The position numbers were made by a program, and so were the translations under genes. From assembly GCA_019359035.1 (NCBI GenBank), contig JAHHIC010000057.1, forward strand, positions 62,001-126,000: a stretch of DNA of 64,000 nt, given 5' to 3'. How positions within the stretch are numbered: position 1 is the stretch's first letter; each line of letters starts with the position of its first letter. The DNA is from Scytonematopsis contorta HA4267-MV1 (GTDB lineage Bacteria; Cyanobacteriota; Cyanobacteriia; Cyanobacteriales; Nostocaceae). Shown here piece after piece: positions 1 through 9,153 of the stretch. The notes under the pieces were generated by a model, which worked only from the letters and a program-made list of their open reading frames with translations, was not told the DNA's origin and searched no databases.

Positions 1-251
1 CCCAGTGCTAGACTCGAAAGCGTTATACCAAGCTGCGTTGTCGATAATAATCGGTCTGTACTCCGTTGCAGCGTTTGTACCGAAATCGCTTGCACATCTC
101 CCGCTTCTACCAACTGGAGAATTCGCGATCGCCGCACAGTAACCATAGAAAATTCAGCTGCGACGAAAAAGGCATTGATAGCAATCAGCAGTAAAACTGA
201 CAAAAATCGCAGCCCGATATCCGTCCAAGTCAAGTTAAAATAAGCATTCAC
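1..251 (-). CDS. CNNM/DUF21 (CorC/HlyC-like 'hemolysin') family protein, N-terminal part
   Basis: The window begins inside this leftward gene, so only about 83 N-terminal codons are visible. They encode a hydrophobic helix followed by INAFFVAAEFSMVTVRRSR and, further on, STTQLGITLSSLALG. This matches the start of the DUF21 transmembrane domain of the CNNM/CorC family, membrane proteins with CBS and CorC domains linked to divalent cation efflux. The family match is from memory of the motif, not a search. The start is taken as GTG at 251, because an upstream ATG is in another frame and stops at once. The CBS domains would lie outside the window. A HIP1 octamer (GCGATCGC) sits inside the gene near 125. 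Confidence 0.75.
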   Translation of the reverse strand, partial: MNAYFNLTWTDIGLRFLSVLLLIAINAFFVAAEFSMVTVRRSRILQLVEAGDVQAISVQTLQRSTDRLLSTTQLGITLSSLAL

Positions 252-309
252 CGCCAGAGATTCATGTATAAATTTTAAGTTTTGAGTTGAGAGTTTTGAC
301 TCCTACTTA

Positions 310-1011
310 TTAGCGCTCGACAGGAATATCAGACACTTGTAGCTTGAGACGCTGAGCAGGATAGTCAGTTAAGGAAAGAGAAATCCGCTTAACATCATCA
401 AGTAAAGCCGTGGGGATACTGACAGTCCCAGAAAAAGTTGGGCCGTTGGCTGGTAATTCAGATGGTAAACCTTCGGTGGAAGCGCTCAAAGTGCGACCCT
501 TATCATCGGTGACATCCAAGAAACTATATAGAAAGCGTACAGTATCTTGTCCTTTATTCTGCATTTTGACACGAACAAGTAAAGCACCACCAGAAAAACG
601 AGCGGACTGGACAGCTAAATTAACACCTTCGCTGTCGGAGGAGATAGGAAAACCTGCTTGGGGTTTATCTAAATCCTCTTCTTTGGGTTTTTCTGGAGGT
701 TTTTGTTGCTTATTAGTCTCATCCTCTTCATCTTCGGTTTTCTGGGACTTAGCGGCTTTGGTTTTGCCTTCGATACGTTCCTTAACGGTTTTGATAATAT
801 CTGATTCGCGTAAAAGAGCCACTCCTGCTTGGGGGGTCGCTCCTGCTTTGTTATTAGCAAATTTAGTTGTGGGACGAGCATCGGGAGCGGTAACACCTTT
901 GAGAGCTTCGCTACCCACAGCGAAACCTAAATAGGCACTAACTGAACCGGCTCCCAACATAGTAGTTAGAAGAACCAAGGTTAGTAAAACGGTGGAGTTT
1001 AGTTTCATCAT
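310..1011 (-). CDS. Secreted or membrane-anchored hypothetical protein
   Basis: The protein has 233 aa and I do not recognise a named family. Residues 1-26 form a signal peptide or signal anchor (VLLTLVLLTTMLGAGSVSA). A low-complexity charged linker rich in K, E, D and P follows at about 75-115 (KPPEKPKEEDLDK). The C-terminal 110 residues look like a beta-sandwich, with alternating patterns such as GGALLVRVKMQNKGQDTVRF. That arrangement suggests an exported protein with a disordered spacer and a small folded domain, possibly resembling DUF4352-type domains; this is inference. Two adjacent ATGs (1011 and 1008) make the start uncertain by one codon. It stands alone, upstream of the CNNM-family gene on the same strand. 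Confidence 0.65.
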   Translation of the reverse strand: MMKLNSTVLLTLVLLTTMLGAGSVSAYLGFAVGSEALKGVTAPDARPTTKFANNKAGATPQAGVALLRESDIIKTVKERIEGKTKAAKSQKTEDEEDETNKQQKPPEKPKEEDLDKPQAGFPISSDSEGVNLAVQSARFSGGALLVRVKMQNKGQDTVRFLYSFLDVTDDKGRTLSASTEGLPSELPANGPTFSGTVSIPTALLDDVKRISLSLTDYPAQRLKLQVSDIPVER

Positions 1012-1230
1012 TCCTGAAAGAGTGGCAAAAAAGGACGCAGGATTAATTTAGAGGAATACAAGATACTTAAGCAATTAAATATATAGTTTGCCCTATTCTA
1101 GTGTGAAATAAAGTAGTGGTGATATTACGTCATTTTCCTCTACAATAATTTTCCTGTCTGACAGCCTTCCTTTTGTGTAAGCAGGAGTACATAATTTGCA
1201 ATACCCAATCAGCCTAATTCTTTAGATGTA

Positions 1231-1258
1231 TTGACAAAAAGTAAATTTGCTATATGAT
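1231..1258 (+). promoter_or_regulatory. Sigma-70-type promoter of the CAU tRNA
   Basis: TTGACA at 1231-1236 and TATGAT at 1253-1258 are separated by 16 bases. They lie 13 bases before the first base of the tRNA, which fits a start point a few bases upstream of the mature 5' end. This is the cleanest consensus promoter I noticed in the window. Confidence 0.65.
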
Positions 1259-1271
1259 TAATATTCGACGA

Positions 1272-1344
1272 CCAGGGTTGGCCGATCGGTTGAGGCAACG
1301 AACTCATAATTCGTGTTAGACAGGTTCGACTCCTGTACCCTGGA
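1272..1344 (+). tRNA. tRNA with CAU anticodon, probably tRNA-Ile2 (lysidine-modified)
   Basis: The sequence folds as a complete cloverleaf. The acceptor stem is CCAGGGT/ACCCTGG with discriminator A, the anticodon stem is ACGAA/TTCGT with loop CTCATAA, and the T arm is ACAGG-TTCGACT-CCTGT. The anticodon is CAU. The anticodon arm closely resembles chloroplast trnI-CAU rather than elongator or initiator tRNA-Met, so I favour the minor Ile tRNA whose C34 is changed to lysidine by TilS. The identity is an inference; the tRNA itself is certain. No CCA is encoded. It converges on the small secreted-protein gene just downstream. Confidence 0.9.
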
Positions 1345-1357
1345 CTTTTATTTACTT

Positions 1358-1789
1358 TTACCGTGACTGTACAGATTCAAAGCGAAATTCAGTCCCTGCT
1401 CGCAGTCTGTTCATTTGAGGAGACGTTAACAAGGAAGAACCGTAAGGATTTGGTAAGTCAGGAGTACGAAGGATTGGGTCGTTTGTGGATTGTTGAGCTA
1501 ACAAATCCCGGTAAACAACATTAACCAATTCAGCATCGCGAGCTATTTCATTTTCGGGAAAAGAGTTGCGGAACAATGTACCAGGCCCAAGCATCCAGTC
1601 AATATTGCGACTAAAAGAGTTATTCCCGTAAAAATTGGGGTCATCCTTAAAAAAAGCTCGTTCAATAACTGCATTTGGTGATTGGCTATTAGGAGCACTC
1701 TGTGCAGAAGCGACAGTGGAAACTCCAAAAGTAGTGGCAAGTAGTACTATTAAACTACCGAAATGTTGGTACTTTAAATTAATCTTCAT
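1358..1789 (-). CDS. Small secreted hypothetical protein
   Basis: The 143-aa protein has a clear Sec signal peptide (LIVLLATTFGVSTVASAQS, cleavage probably after ASA near residue 29). The mature part of about 114 residues is rich in N, P and R with short motifs such as FFKDDPNFYGNNSF and NIDWMLGPGTLFRNSFPE. I do not recognise a family. It resembles other small periplasmic cyanobacterial proteins of unknown role. It ends 13 bases from the tRNA gene on the opposite strand and is transcribed away from pyrE, so it appears monocistronic. Confidence 0.65.
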   Translation of the reverse strand: MKINLKYQHFGSLIVLLATTFGVSTVASAQSAPNSQSPNAVIERAFFKDDPNFYGNNSFSRNIDWMLGPGTLFRNSFPENEIARDAELVNVVYRDLLAQQSTNDPILRTPDLPNPYGSSLLTSPQMNRLRAGTEFRFESVQSR

Positions 1790-1929
1790 GTGTTTTAGTG
1801 TTTGTGCGAATCATAACTTATGCTAAATTTCAGAACCTTTATATAAACTTGCCTTCCAATTACATTTGGGAATGCTCACTGGTATAAAGTGTTCACTTTC
1901 CGGTTTAGCACAATTTTTGATTGATTGTA

Positions 1930-2550
1930 ATGACTTATCAAGCTGAAACCCTCACACAGAAAGAGATTTGGGCTACTAATGCCGATTTAACAACCCTGCG
2001 TCATAAGCTGCTAGATTTAATTTGTGAACAGGCTTACAAAGAAGGTGATTTTGTTCTCTCTTCAGGACAACATAGTACTTATTACATCAATTGCAAGCCA
2101 GTAACCCTTAATCCCCAAGGAGCATTGTTTACTGGTCGTGTGCTTTTATCAATGCTGTCAAAGGATACCCAGGCTGTGGCTGGTTTAACGTTAGGTGCAG
2201 ACCCAATTGTGAGTGCTGTGAGTGTGGTGTCGGCTTTGTCTAATACTCCGATACCCGCGTTGATTGTGCGAAAAGAAGCTAAGGGTCACGGAACACAGGC
2301 TTATATCGAAGGGCCTACTTTGCCTGAGGGTACGAAGATAGTTGTTTTGGAAGATGTGGTAACTACTGGACAATCAGCGATGAAAGCGGTCGCTAGGTTG
2401 AGAGATGCTGGTTATGTGGTTGAGGAAGTAATTTCACTGATAGATAGAAAGCAAGGTGGTGCTGAGTTTTACGAGTCTGTTGGGTTGAAGTTTGAAGCTG
2501 TGTTTCCGATAGAGGAAATTCAGGAAAGATATAAAACACACTCCAATTAA
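1930..2550 (+). CDS. pyrE: Orotate phosphoribosyltransferase
   Basis: This enzyme joins orotate to PRPP to form orotidine 5'-phosphate, the fifth step of pyrimidine synthesis. The PRPP-binding loop is clear (VVLEDVVTTGQSAMKA, roughly residues 137-152). The N-terminal part carries FVLSSGQHSTYYINCKP, the usual orotate/PRPP contact region of the family. Length (206 aa) is normal. I place the start at ATG 1930 rather than the TTG at 1921 given by the ORF track. The gene converges on thiC across a repeat-rich hairpin region. A second pyrimidine gene, pyrG, lies 28 kb away, so there is no pyrimidine operon here. Confidence 0.93.
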   Translation: MTYQAETLTQKEIWATNADLTTLRHKLLDLICEQAYKEGDFVLSSGQHSTYYINCKPVTLNPQGALFTGRVLLSMLSKDTQAVAGLTLGADPIVSAVSVVSALSNTPIPALIVRKEAKGHGTQAYIEGPTLPEGTKIVVLEDVVTTGQSAMKAVARLRDAGYVVEEVISLIDRKQGGAEFYESVGLKFEAVFPIEEIQERYKTHSN

Positions 2551-2655
2551 AAGACCTAACCCCCAACCCCCTTCCCTTGTAGGGAAGGGGGCTAAGATTC
2601 AATACTTTGATTTCCCCCCTTCCCTCCTAGGGAAGGGGGGTAGGGGGGTTAGGTA
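2551..2655. repeat. C/G-rich inverted-repeat element between pyrE and thiC (likely bidirectional terminator)
   Basis: ACCTAACCCCC at the left end pairs with GGGGGGTTAGGT at the right end. Two internal hairpins, CCCTTCCC...GGGAAGGGGG, lie between. The element exactly fills the gap between two converging genes. A related single-hairpin copy lies at 51369-51412, downstream of the oligopeptide ATPase gene. Confidence 0.7.
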
Positions 2656-2657
2656 TC

Positions 2658-4140
<1,483 letters not shown>

Positions 4141-4230
4141 AAAACAATTCTTCCGTTTATTACTTTTGCAGATTTTTTGGTCTATTAACCGATTCTTAAC
4201 AATTTGTCGTCAACAGCCAACCATCAATTA

Positions 4231-4839
4231 ATGAACCGCTATATTATTTTTTACAAACCCTACGGTGTTCTCTGCCAATTTACTCAGGATACACCTGACC
4301 GTAATACTTTAAAAGATTATATTGATGTGCCCGATATTTATTCTGTGGGACGTTTGGATTGGGATAGTGAAGGTTTACTTTTGTTAACAAATCATGGGCA
4401 ATTACAGCATAGACTTTCCCATCCGCAGTTTGGACACGAGCGTACTTATTGGGTTCAAGTCGAACGAATTCCTGATGAGTTTGCTATTCAAAAACTTCAG
4501 CAGGGTGTGGAGATTCAAAATTACCGCACGCAACCGACAAAAGTTAGGTTATTATCAAATGAACCTTTATTGCCTGAACGTAATCCACCAATTAGGTTTC
4601 GTAAAAATGTACCGACTGCATGGCTTGAAATGACTTTAACTGAAGGGAAAAATCGTCAAGTTAGAAGGATGACGGCATCTGTTGGTTTCCCAACTTTACG
4701 ACTTGTGCGAGTTAGCATTGCTCATTTGCAATTAAAGAACTTACAACCCGGTCAGTGGCGTGATTTAACTTCACAAGAAGTGCAGCTATTGCAAAATTTA
4801 GTGTTTCCCCGTAGAACTTTTTTAACAAAAAGAGGTTAA
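4231..4839 (+). CDS. RsuA/RluE-family rRNA pseudouridine synthase
   Basis: The protein (202 aa) has the catalytic motif GRLDWDSEGLLLLTN, where the Asp of GRLD attacks the target uridine. It also has the family segments IIFYKPYGVLCQF and EGKNRQVRRM. It lacks an N-terminal S4 domain. Small size, missing S4 domain and the opening KPYGVLCQFT resemble RluE, which modifies U2457 of 23S rRNA in E. coli; assignment to that site is an inference. The ORF track extends upstream to a TTG at 4204; the ATG at 4231 begins exactly where homology should (MNRYIIFYKPYG). It is divergent from thiC, so the 196-bp gap holds both promoters. Confidence 0.88.
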   Translation: MNRYIIFYKPYGVLCQFTQDTPDRNTLKDYIDVPDIYSVGRLDWDSEGLLLLTNHGQLQHRLSHPQFGHERTYWVQVERIPDEFAIQKLQQGVEIQNYRTQPTKVRLLSNEPLLPERNPPIRFRKNVPTAWLEMTLTEGKNRQVRRMTASVGFPTLRLVRVSIAHLQLKNLQPGQWRDLTSQEVQLLQNLVFPRRTFLTKRG

Positions 4840-5107
4840 TTAATACGAGTAATAATACTTGTCGGTTTATGTATAATTTTGTCTATTATGGTGGTTATAT
4901 TCCAATAAGAAGTTAGTATAAGTAGGTGAGCCAACAAACAAAGATTAAAGTTTTCAGCTATTTATATTAAGAGGCGATTAAAGTATCAAAAATTATATTA
5001 ACAAAATAATTTATAAACGGAATTTCACAAAAAAACCATCAAAAACGGTATAATTATTTTTTTCCTTTGGTTTCATAACATAATTAACGGGTGCAAGTCT
5101 AAGTCTT

Positions 5108-6802
5108 ATGAGCCTTAATCAGCAATCAAGCTGGCATCACAACTGCCAACGTCAAGATATATTGTCTGCAAAGCCCCCACGTCTAGAACTTGTGCCTGAC
5201 ATACCTACAGAATACGAAATTTATTCAAAAGAAGCACTGCGTCGCGCCCAAGAAGAACTTTTGTGGTTCCGCAGACTTTATGAAAATTTACCTTCGGTGT
5301 ATTTGACTTTGGATGCAACAGGGACGATTTTGTCTGTTAATGAATTCGGAGCAGTTGCTTTGGGTTACACGAATGATGAATTAATAAATCAACCTGTTTT
5401 TAATCTGTTTGCACAACAAGAACAAGCTAGGTTATTTGAGGCTCTGATGGATTTATTAAGCCCTCGTCCATCTTCTCAAGCACAAAGCTCTCAAGTACAG
5501 GATTGGGAGTTTCGTTTAAACTGTCCTCAGAGTAAAATTGCCTGGGTAAGAGTCGTGGCAAGCCTTTTGCCTGGAGATAGCGAGAATGATAATCCCTTGA
5601 TTTTGATGGTTTGCGAGGACATTTCCACTCGCAAGCAAGCGGAAGACGCTTTGCGAGAAAGTGAAGAAAGATTTCATACCATAGCTGACACTGCTCCTGT
5701 AATGTTATGGATGGCTGGGGTGGATGGTAAATGTAGCTTTTTTAATCAATATTGGCTAGAGTTTACCGGATGTACTACTGAGCAAGATAAAGATTTATGT
5801 TGGCTGGAAGCTTTACATCCAGAAGACAGAAGTTATTGTCTACAAGTTTATGGTGCAGCCTTTGATGCACGAAATAAATTTAAGATGGAATATCGCTTAA
5901 GGCGTGCAGATGGGGAGTATCGTTGGATTTTAGATACAGGGGTTCCTCGTTTTACTTCCAATGATAGTTTTGCTGGTTATATCGGTTGTTGTATTGATAT
6001 TACAGAGCGCAAATTAGGTGAAAACTCCTTGCTCCAAAGCCAACAAGCAGCCCAAGCGCAATTGGCAGAAATGGAAAGCCTGAATCGTCTTAAGGATGAG
6101 TTTTTAAGTACGGTTTCCCACGAATTACGTACTCCATTGACTAATATGAAGATGGCGATTCAAATGTTAGGCATTGCTCTTAATAAGGAGCAAAATCTAC
6201 TGGAGGAACTCACGAATCCTAATCAGGAACTCTCGAAAGCTGCTCGTTATTTTCAAATTTTAAATAATGAGTGCGAAAGGGAAATTCATCTGATTAACAA
6301 TTTCCTGGATTTACAACGACTCGACAGCGCTGCTGAACCGTTGGTGATGGAAACAATTTCTCTCAAAGAATGGATTAGTCGTGCAATTGAATTGTTTAAA
6401 GCTCGTAATCCAAATTTAGGACAGAATTTGCAATTTGATGTTGCGGAGAATCTCCCCTCTATACTTTGCGACCCTTTTAGCTTGGAACGCATTTTGATTG
6501 AGTTGCTGACTAATGCTTGTAAATTTAGCCCACCAAATTCGGAAGTTACGGTATCTGCCCAAGTTACAGTTAACCAAATACAATTGCGGGTAATTAATTC
6601 TGGGGTAGAAATTCCTGAAGCTGAATTACCAAAAATATTTGATAAATTTTACCGTATTCCCAGCAATGACCCTTGGAAACAAGGAGGTACTGGATTAGGT
6701 CTAACGCTTGTACAAAAAATTATTAAATCTTTGGGGGGAACTATAAAGGCTGAAAGTGCTTCTAATTGCACCTGTTTTACTATTGCACTTCCGATTAATT
6801 AG
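5108..6802 (+). CDS. PAS-PAS sensor histidine kinase
   Basis: The 564-aa protein has no membrane segment and should be cytoplasmic. Residues about 45-175 and 180-305 are PAS/PAC domains (PAC end TRKQAEDALRESEERF, second ending DITERKLGEN). A HisKA domain carries the H box STVSHELRTPLTNM with phospho-acceptor His near residue 338. The HATPase domain has the N box ELLTNACKFSP, a DKFYRI F box and GGTGLGLTLV as G2. The G1 box is altered: VINSGVEIPE in place of the usual DxGxGI, which may weaken ATP binding. No response regulator is adjacent, so it is an orphan kinase. The signal is unknown. Confidence 0.9.
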   Translation: MSLNQQSSWHHNCQRQDILSAKPPRLELVPDIPTEYEIYSKEALRRAQEELLWFRRLYENLPSVYLTLDATGTILSVNEFGAVALGYTNDELINQPVFNLFAQQEQARLFEALMDLLSPRPSSQAQSSQVQDWEFRLNCPQSKIAWVRVVASLLPGDSENDNPLILMVCEDISTRKQAEDALRESEERFHTIADTAPVMLWMAGVDGKCSFFNQYWLEFTGCTTEQDKDLCWLEALHPEDRSYCLQVYGAAFDARNKFKMEYRLRRADGEYRWILDTGVPRFTSNDSFAGYIGCCIDITERKLGENSLLQSQQAAQAQLAEMESLNRLKDEFLSTVSHELRTPLTNMKMAIQMLGIALNKEQNLLEELTNPNQELSKAARYFQILNNECEREIHLINNFLDLQRLDSAAEPLVMETISLKEWISRAIELFKARNPNLGQNLQFDVAENLPSILCDPFSLERILIELLTNACKFSPPNSEVTVSAQVTVNQIQLRVINSGVEIPEAELPKIFDKFYRIPSNDPWKQGGTGLGLTLVQKIIKSLGGTIKAESASNCTCFTIALPIN

Positions 6803-6815
6803 GGAGTGGGGACGA

Positions 6816-6864
6816 ACAATTCGCAGTGGAGCGGAGCGCTTATTGCGAATTGTCAATGGCGATG
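6816..6864. repeat. Hairpin with ACAATTCGC arms after the histidine kinase gene
   Basis: ACAATTCGCA at the left pairs with TGCGAATTGT at the right around a loop containing GTGGAGCGGAGCGC. It lies in the 97-bp gap between the kinase gene and the PP2C gene. It may act as a weak terminator or be a dispersed repeat. There is no T-run after it. Confidence 0.45.
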
Positions 6865-6899
6865 CTTGTAGCCGGAACGGAAGTTAAGGAAATTCCACA

Positions 6900-9038
6900 A
6901 TGCTGATTTGCCCATCTTGTAAATTTGAAAACCCTGATAGTAACAAGTTCTGTCAAAATTGTGGCACATCATTGGCTCAAAAGGTCTGTTCTGAGTGTGC
7001 CACTTTGGTAGAAACTAATGTTCAACGCTGCAATAACTGTGGTGCTGATTGCGGTTCCTATTGGTGGGTGATTATTAGTAAAGTTGCCGGAACAATTGCG
7101 AAAGTTAAGGATAACAGTAACAATAATGATAAAGATAAAGATAATACCCCCGAACAGTCAGCAATTCACTCTTCTCCCCCCCACTCCTCACTCCCTACTC
7201 CCTACTCACAAACTCTTCCCCAAACGTGGGAAGTTGGTTCTTTTTTAGACTCGCAACAACGTTATCGATTGTTAGAACCACTACCCTCTGTTGAGGAATT
7301 TGCGGAAAAAACTGAGTTGTGCTTTCGGGTTTTAGATTGCCAACCATTTCAAGTTTCGCCTTTGGCTGTTGCGCTTGCAAATCAACCTGAATTGTCAGTT
7401 AATTCGTTAAATTTATTACGCGGTATTAGTGGTATTCCTAGCTCGGCTTTACCTTATATTGCGCTACAAGGGCTTTGTCACCTGGGTATACCCCTTATTC
7501 ATGATGCATGGTTAGATGGAGATTTACAGGTTGTTTTGATTGAAGACCGCTCTCAATGGCAACTTTTACTTCATCTTTGGCAAGATGATTCTACTACGTC
7601 GTTGCAAATATTACATTGCTTTTACCAAATGACTCAACTTTGGGAAGTTTTGGAAAAGGTTAATTGTCGCCAAAGTCTTATGGATTTGGCAAATTTGCGT
7701 TTAGATGAAGACCAGGCTGTTATGCTACATCGTTTATACGCGGATTTACCGCCCGTAGCTGATACTGCTCAGAATTTACCACCTGTTGAAGGTGAAGTTA
7801 CTGAGGGAAGAATTACTGAAGGTGAAATTACTGAAGGTGAAATTACTACTCCTGATTCTGGTCAAATTTTAAGTGTTCAAGCCCTTGGAAGGATTTGGCA
7901 AGCCTTATTTCGATACTCACAACGTACCCAGTTTGGCTCATTGGTTCAGCTGTTAGGAGATTTGGAGATAGGTAAAATTCAAACTACTTCTGAATTGCGG
8001 TCGCGCTTAGGAGAAATAGGGGTCGAACTACAGGTTGATGTGCCAAGTAGTGAGCCAGCAAGTATCGTGCCAAATAGTATCCGGAATGCTGGAGACGTAT
8101 TTATAACCCAGCAAAGTACCAGTCCACCAACTATTTTACAACTTGACGAATCTTTAGAAGAAAGCGTGTCAACATCAGAAAACGATGATTTGGCTACCGT
8201 AGCGTTGCCGATGCAGTTAATGGATTTAGAAGATGCTGGAATTACAGATGTAGGACGACAGCGAAGTCACAACGAAGATAATTTTGGTATTGAAACAAAT
8301 ATTAATAAAATTCAATTACCCAAAAATCGAAGCATTGCTGCTCGCGGATTGTATATTCTTTGTGATGGGATGGGTGGACACGATGGAGGTGATGTAGCTA
8401 GTGAATTGGCTGTGAGTAAATTGCGGCAATATTTTCAAACCCATTGGGATGGAAATCAATTACCTACGCAAGATATTATTCATCAAGGTGTAATAGCAGC
8501 TAATCAAGCGATTTATGAAATCAATCAAAAAGGTGCGCGTTCCGGTGTTGGACGTATGGGCACAACTTTGGTGTTGTTATTAATTCAAGACACAAAAGTA
8601 GCTTTGGCTCATGTGGGAGATAGTCGTCTTTATCGCTTAACTCGCAAAGGGGGGTTAGAACAAATAACGGTAGACCACGAAGTTGGACAGCGGGAAATGG
8701 CTAGGGGGGTGGAACGTAGCATTGCCTACGGTCGTCCTGATGCTTACCAGTTGACTCAAGCTTTGGGCCCTCGTGATGAAAATTCAATTGACCCTAGCAT
8801 ACAGTTTATTGAGATAAACGAAGATACCCTTTTTCTGCTGGCCTCGGATGGACTATCTGATAATGATTTATTGGAAATGAACTGGCAGACTCATTTATTA
8901 AACCTGCTCAGTTCTGGTGTTGATTTGTCTAAGGGGGCTAAGGAGTTAATTGAGTTGGCAAACACGTACAATGGTCATGACAACATAACTGCTGTATTAG
9001 TTCGGGCAAAAGTACGTCCTAATTTGGAGGGAAGGTGA
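6900..9038 (+). CDS. Zinc-ribbon / pseudokinase-like / PP2C Ser/Thr phosphatase
   Basis: Two N-terminal zinc ribbons are clear (CPSCKFENPDSNKFCQNC and CSECATLVETNVQRCNNC, residues 4-48). Residues about 115-290 look like a protein-kinase-derived domain without HRD or DFG motifs, hence a probable pseudokinase; this is the least certain part. A short acidic repeat follows (EGEITEGEIT, near 300). The C-terminal PP2C domain (about 455-705) keeps the metal-binding motifs RSHNEDN, LCDGMGGHDGGD, LASDGLSD and HDNITAVLV, so it should be an active Mn/Mg-dependent phosphatase. Residues about 88-108 are encoded by a CTCCCTA heptamer array. The next gene is an FHA-kinase that also has a zinc ribbon, implying an opposed kinase/phosphatase pair. 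Confidence 0.85.
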   Translation: MLICPSCKFENPDSNKFCQNCGTSLAQKVCSECATLVETNVQRCNNCGADCGSYWWVIISKVAGTIAKVKDNSNNNDKDKDNTPEQSAIHSSPPHSSLPTPYSQTLPQTWEVGSFLDSQQRYRLLEPLPSVEEFAEKTELCFRVLDCQPFQVSPLAVALANQPELSVNSLNLLRGISGIPSSALPYIALQGLCHLGIPLIHDAWLDGDLQVVLIEDRSQWQLLLHLWQDDSTTSLQILHCFYQMTQLWEVLEKVNCRQSLMDLANLRLDEDQAVMLHRLYADLPPVADTAQNLPPVEGEVTEGRITEGEITEGEITTPDSGQILSVQALGRIWQALFRYSQRTQFGSLVQLLGDLEIGKIQTTSELRSRLGEIGVELQVDVPSSEPASIVPNSIRNAGDVFITQQSTSPPTILQLDESLEESVSTSENDDLATVALPMQLMDLEDAGITDVGRQRSHNEDNFGIETNINKIQLPKNRSIAARGLYILCDGMGGHDGGDVASELAVSKLRQYFQTHWDGNQLPTQDIIHQGVIAANQAIYEINQKGARSGVGRMGTTLVLLLIQDTKVALAHVGDSRLYRLTRKGGLEQITVDHEVGQREMARGVERSIAYGRPDAYQLTQALGPRDENSIDPSIQFIEINEDTLFLLASDGLSDNDLLEMNWQTHLLNLLSSGVDLSKGAKELIELANTYNGHDNITAVLVRAKVRPNLEGR

Positions 9039-9041
9039 GGA

Positions 9042-9140
9042 CAATTCAAAATTCAAAATTCAAAATTCGCAATTACCAATTACCAATTAACAGTCAACCG
9101 TCAACAGTCAACCGTCAACCGTCAACCGTCAACAGTCAAC
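9042..9140. repeat. Heptamer arrays (AAAATTC, ACCAATT, GTCAACN) between phosphatase and kinase genes
   Basis: Three kinds of short unit follow each other: AAAATTC, then ACCAATT, then GTCAACC/GTCAACA repeated about seven times. The array fills almost all of the gap between the PP2C and kinase genes. The units match the short tandemly repeated repetitive sequences (STRR) known from heterocystous cyanobacteria. Confidence 0.85.
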
Positions 9141-9153
9141 AAATATTTAAATT

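Noticed and set aside
410-934. 174-aa plus-strand ORF opposite the secreted hypothetical protein
   Set aside because: It is the complementary shadow; the minus-strand product has a signal peptide and more natural composition.
1272-1344. Elongator or initiator tRNA-Met
   Set aside because: The anticodon is CAU, but the anticodon arm (ACTCATAATT) matches plastid-type trnI-CAU. Ile2 was preferred, although Met cannot be fully excluded.
9042-9140. Possible CRISPR array from GTCAACC repeats
   Set aside because: The units are seven bases without spacers. These are STRR heptamers. No cas gene lies in the window.
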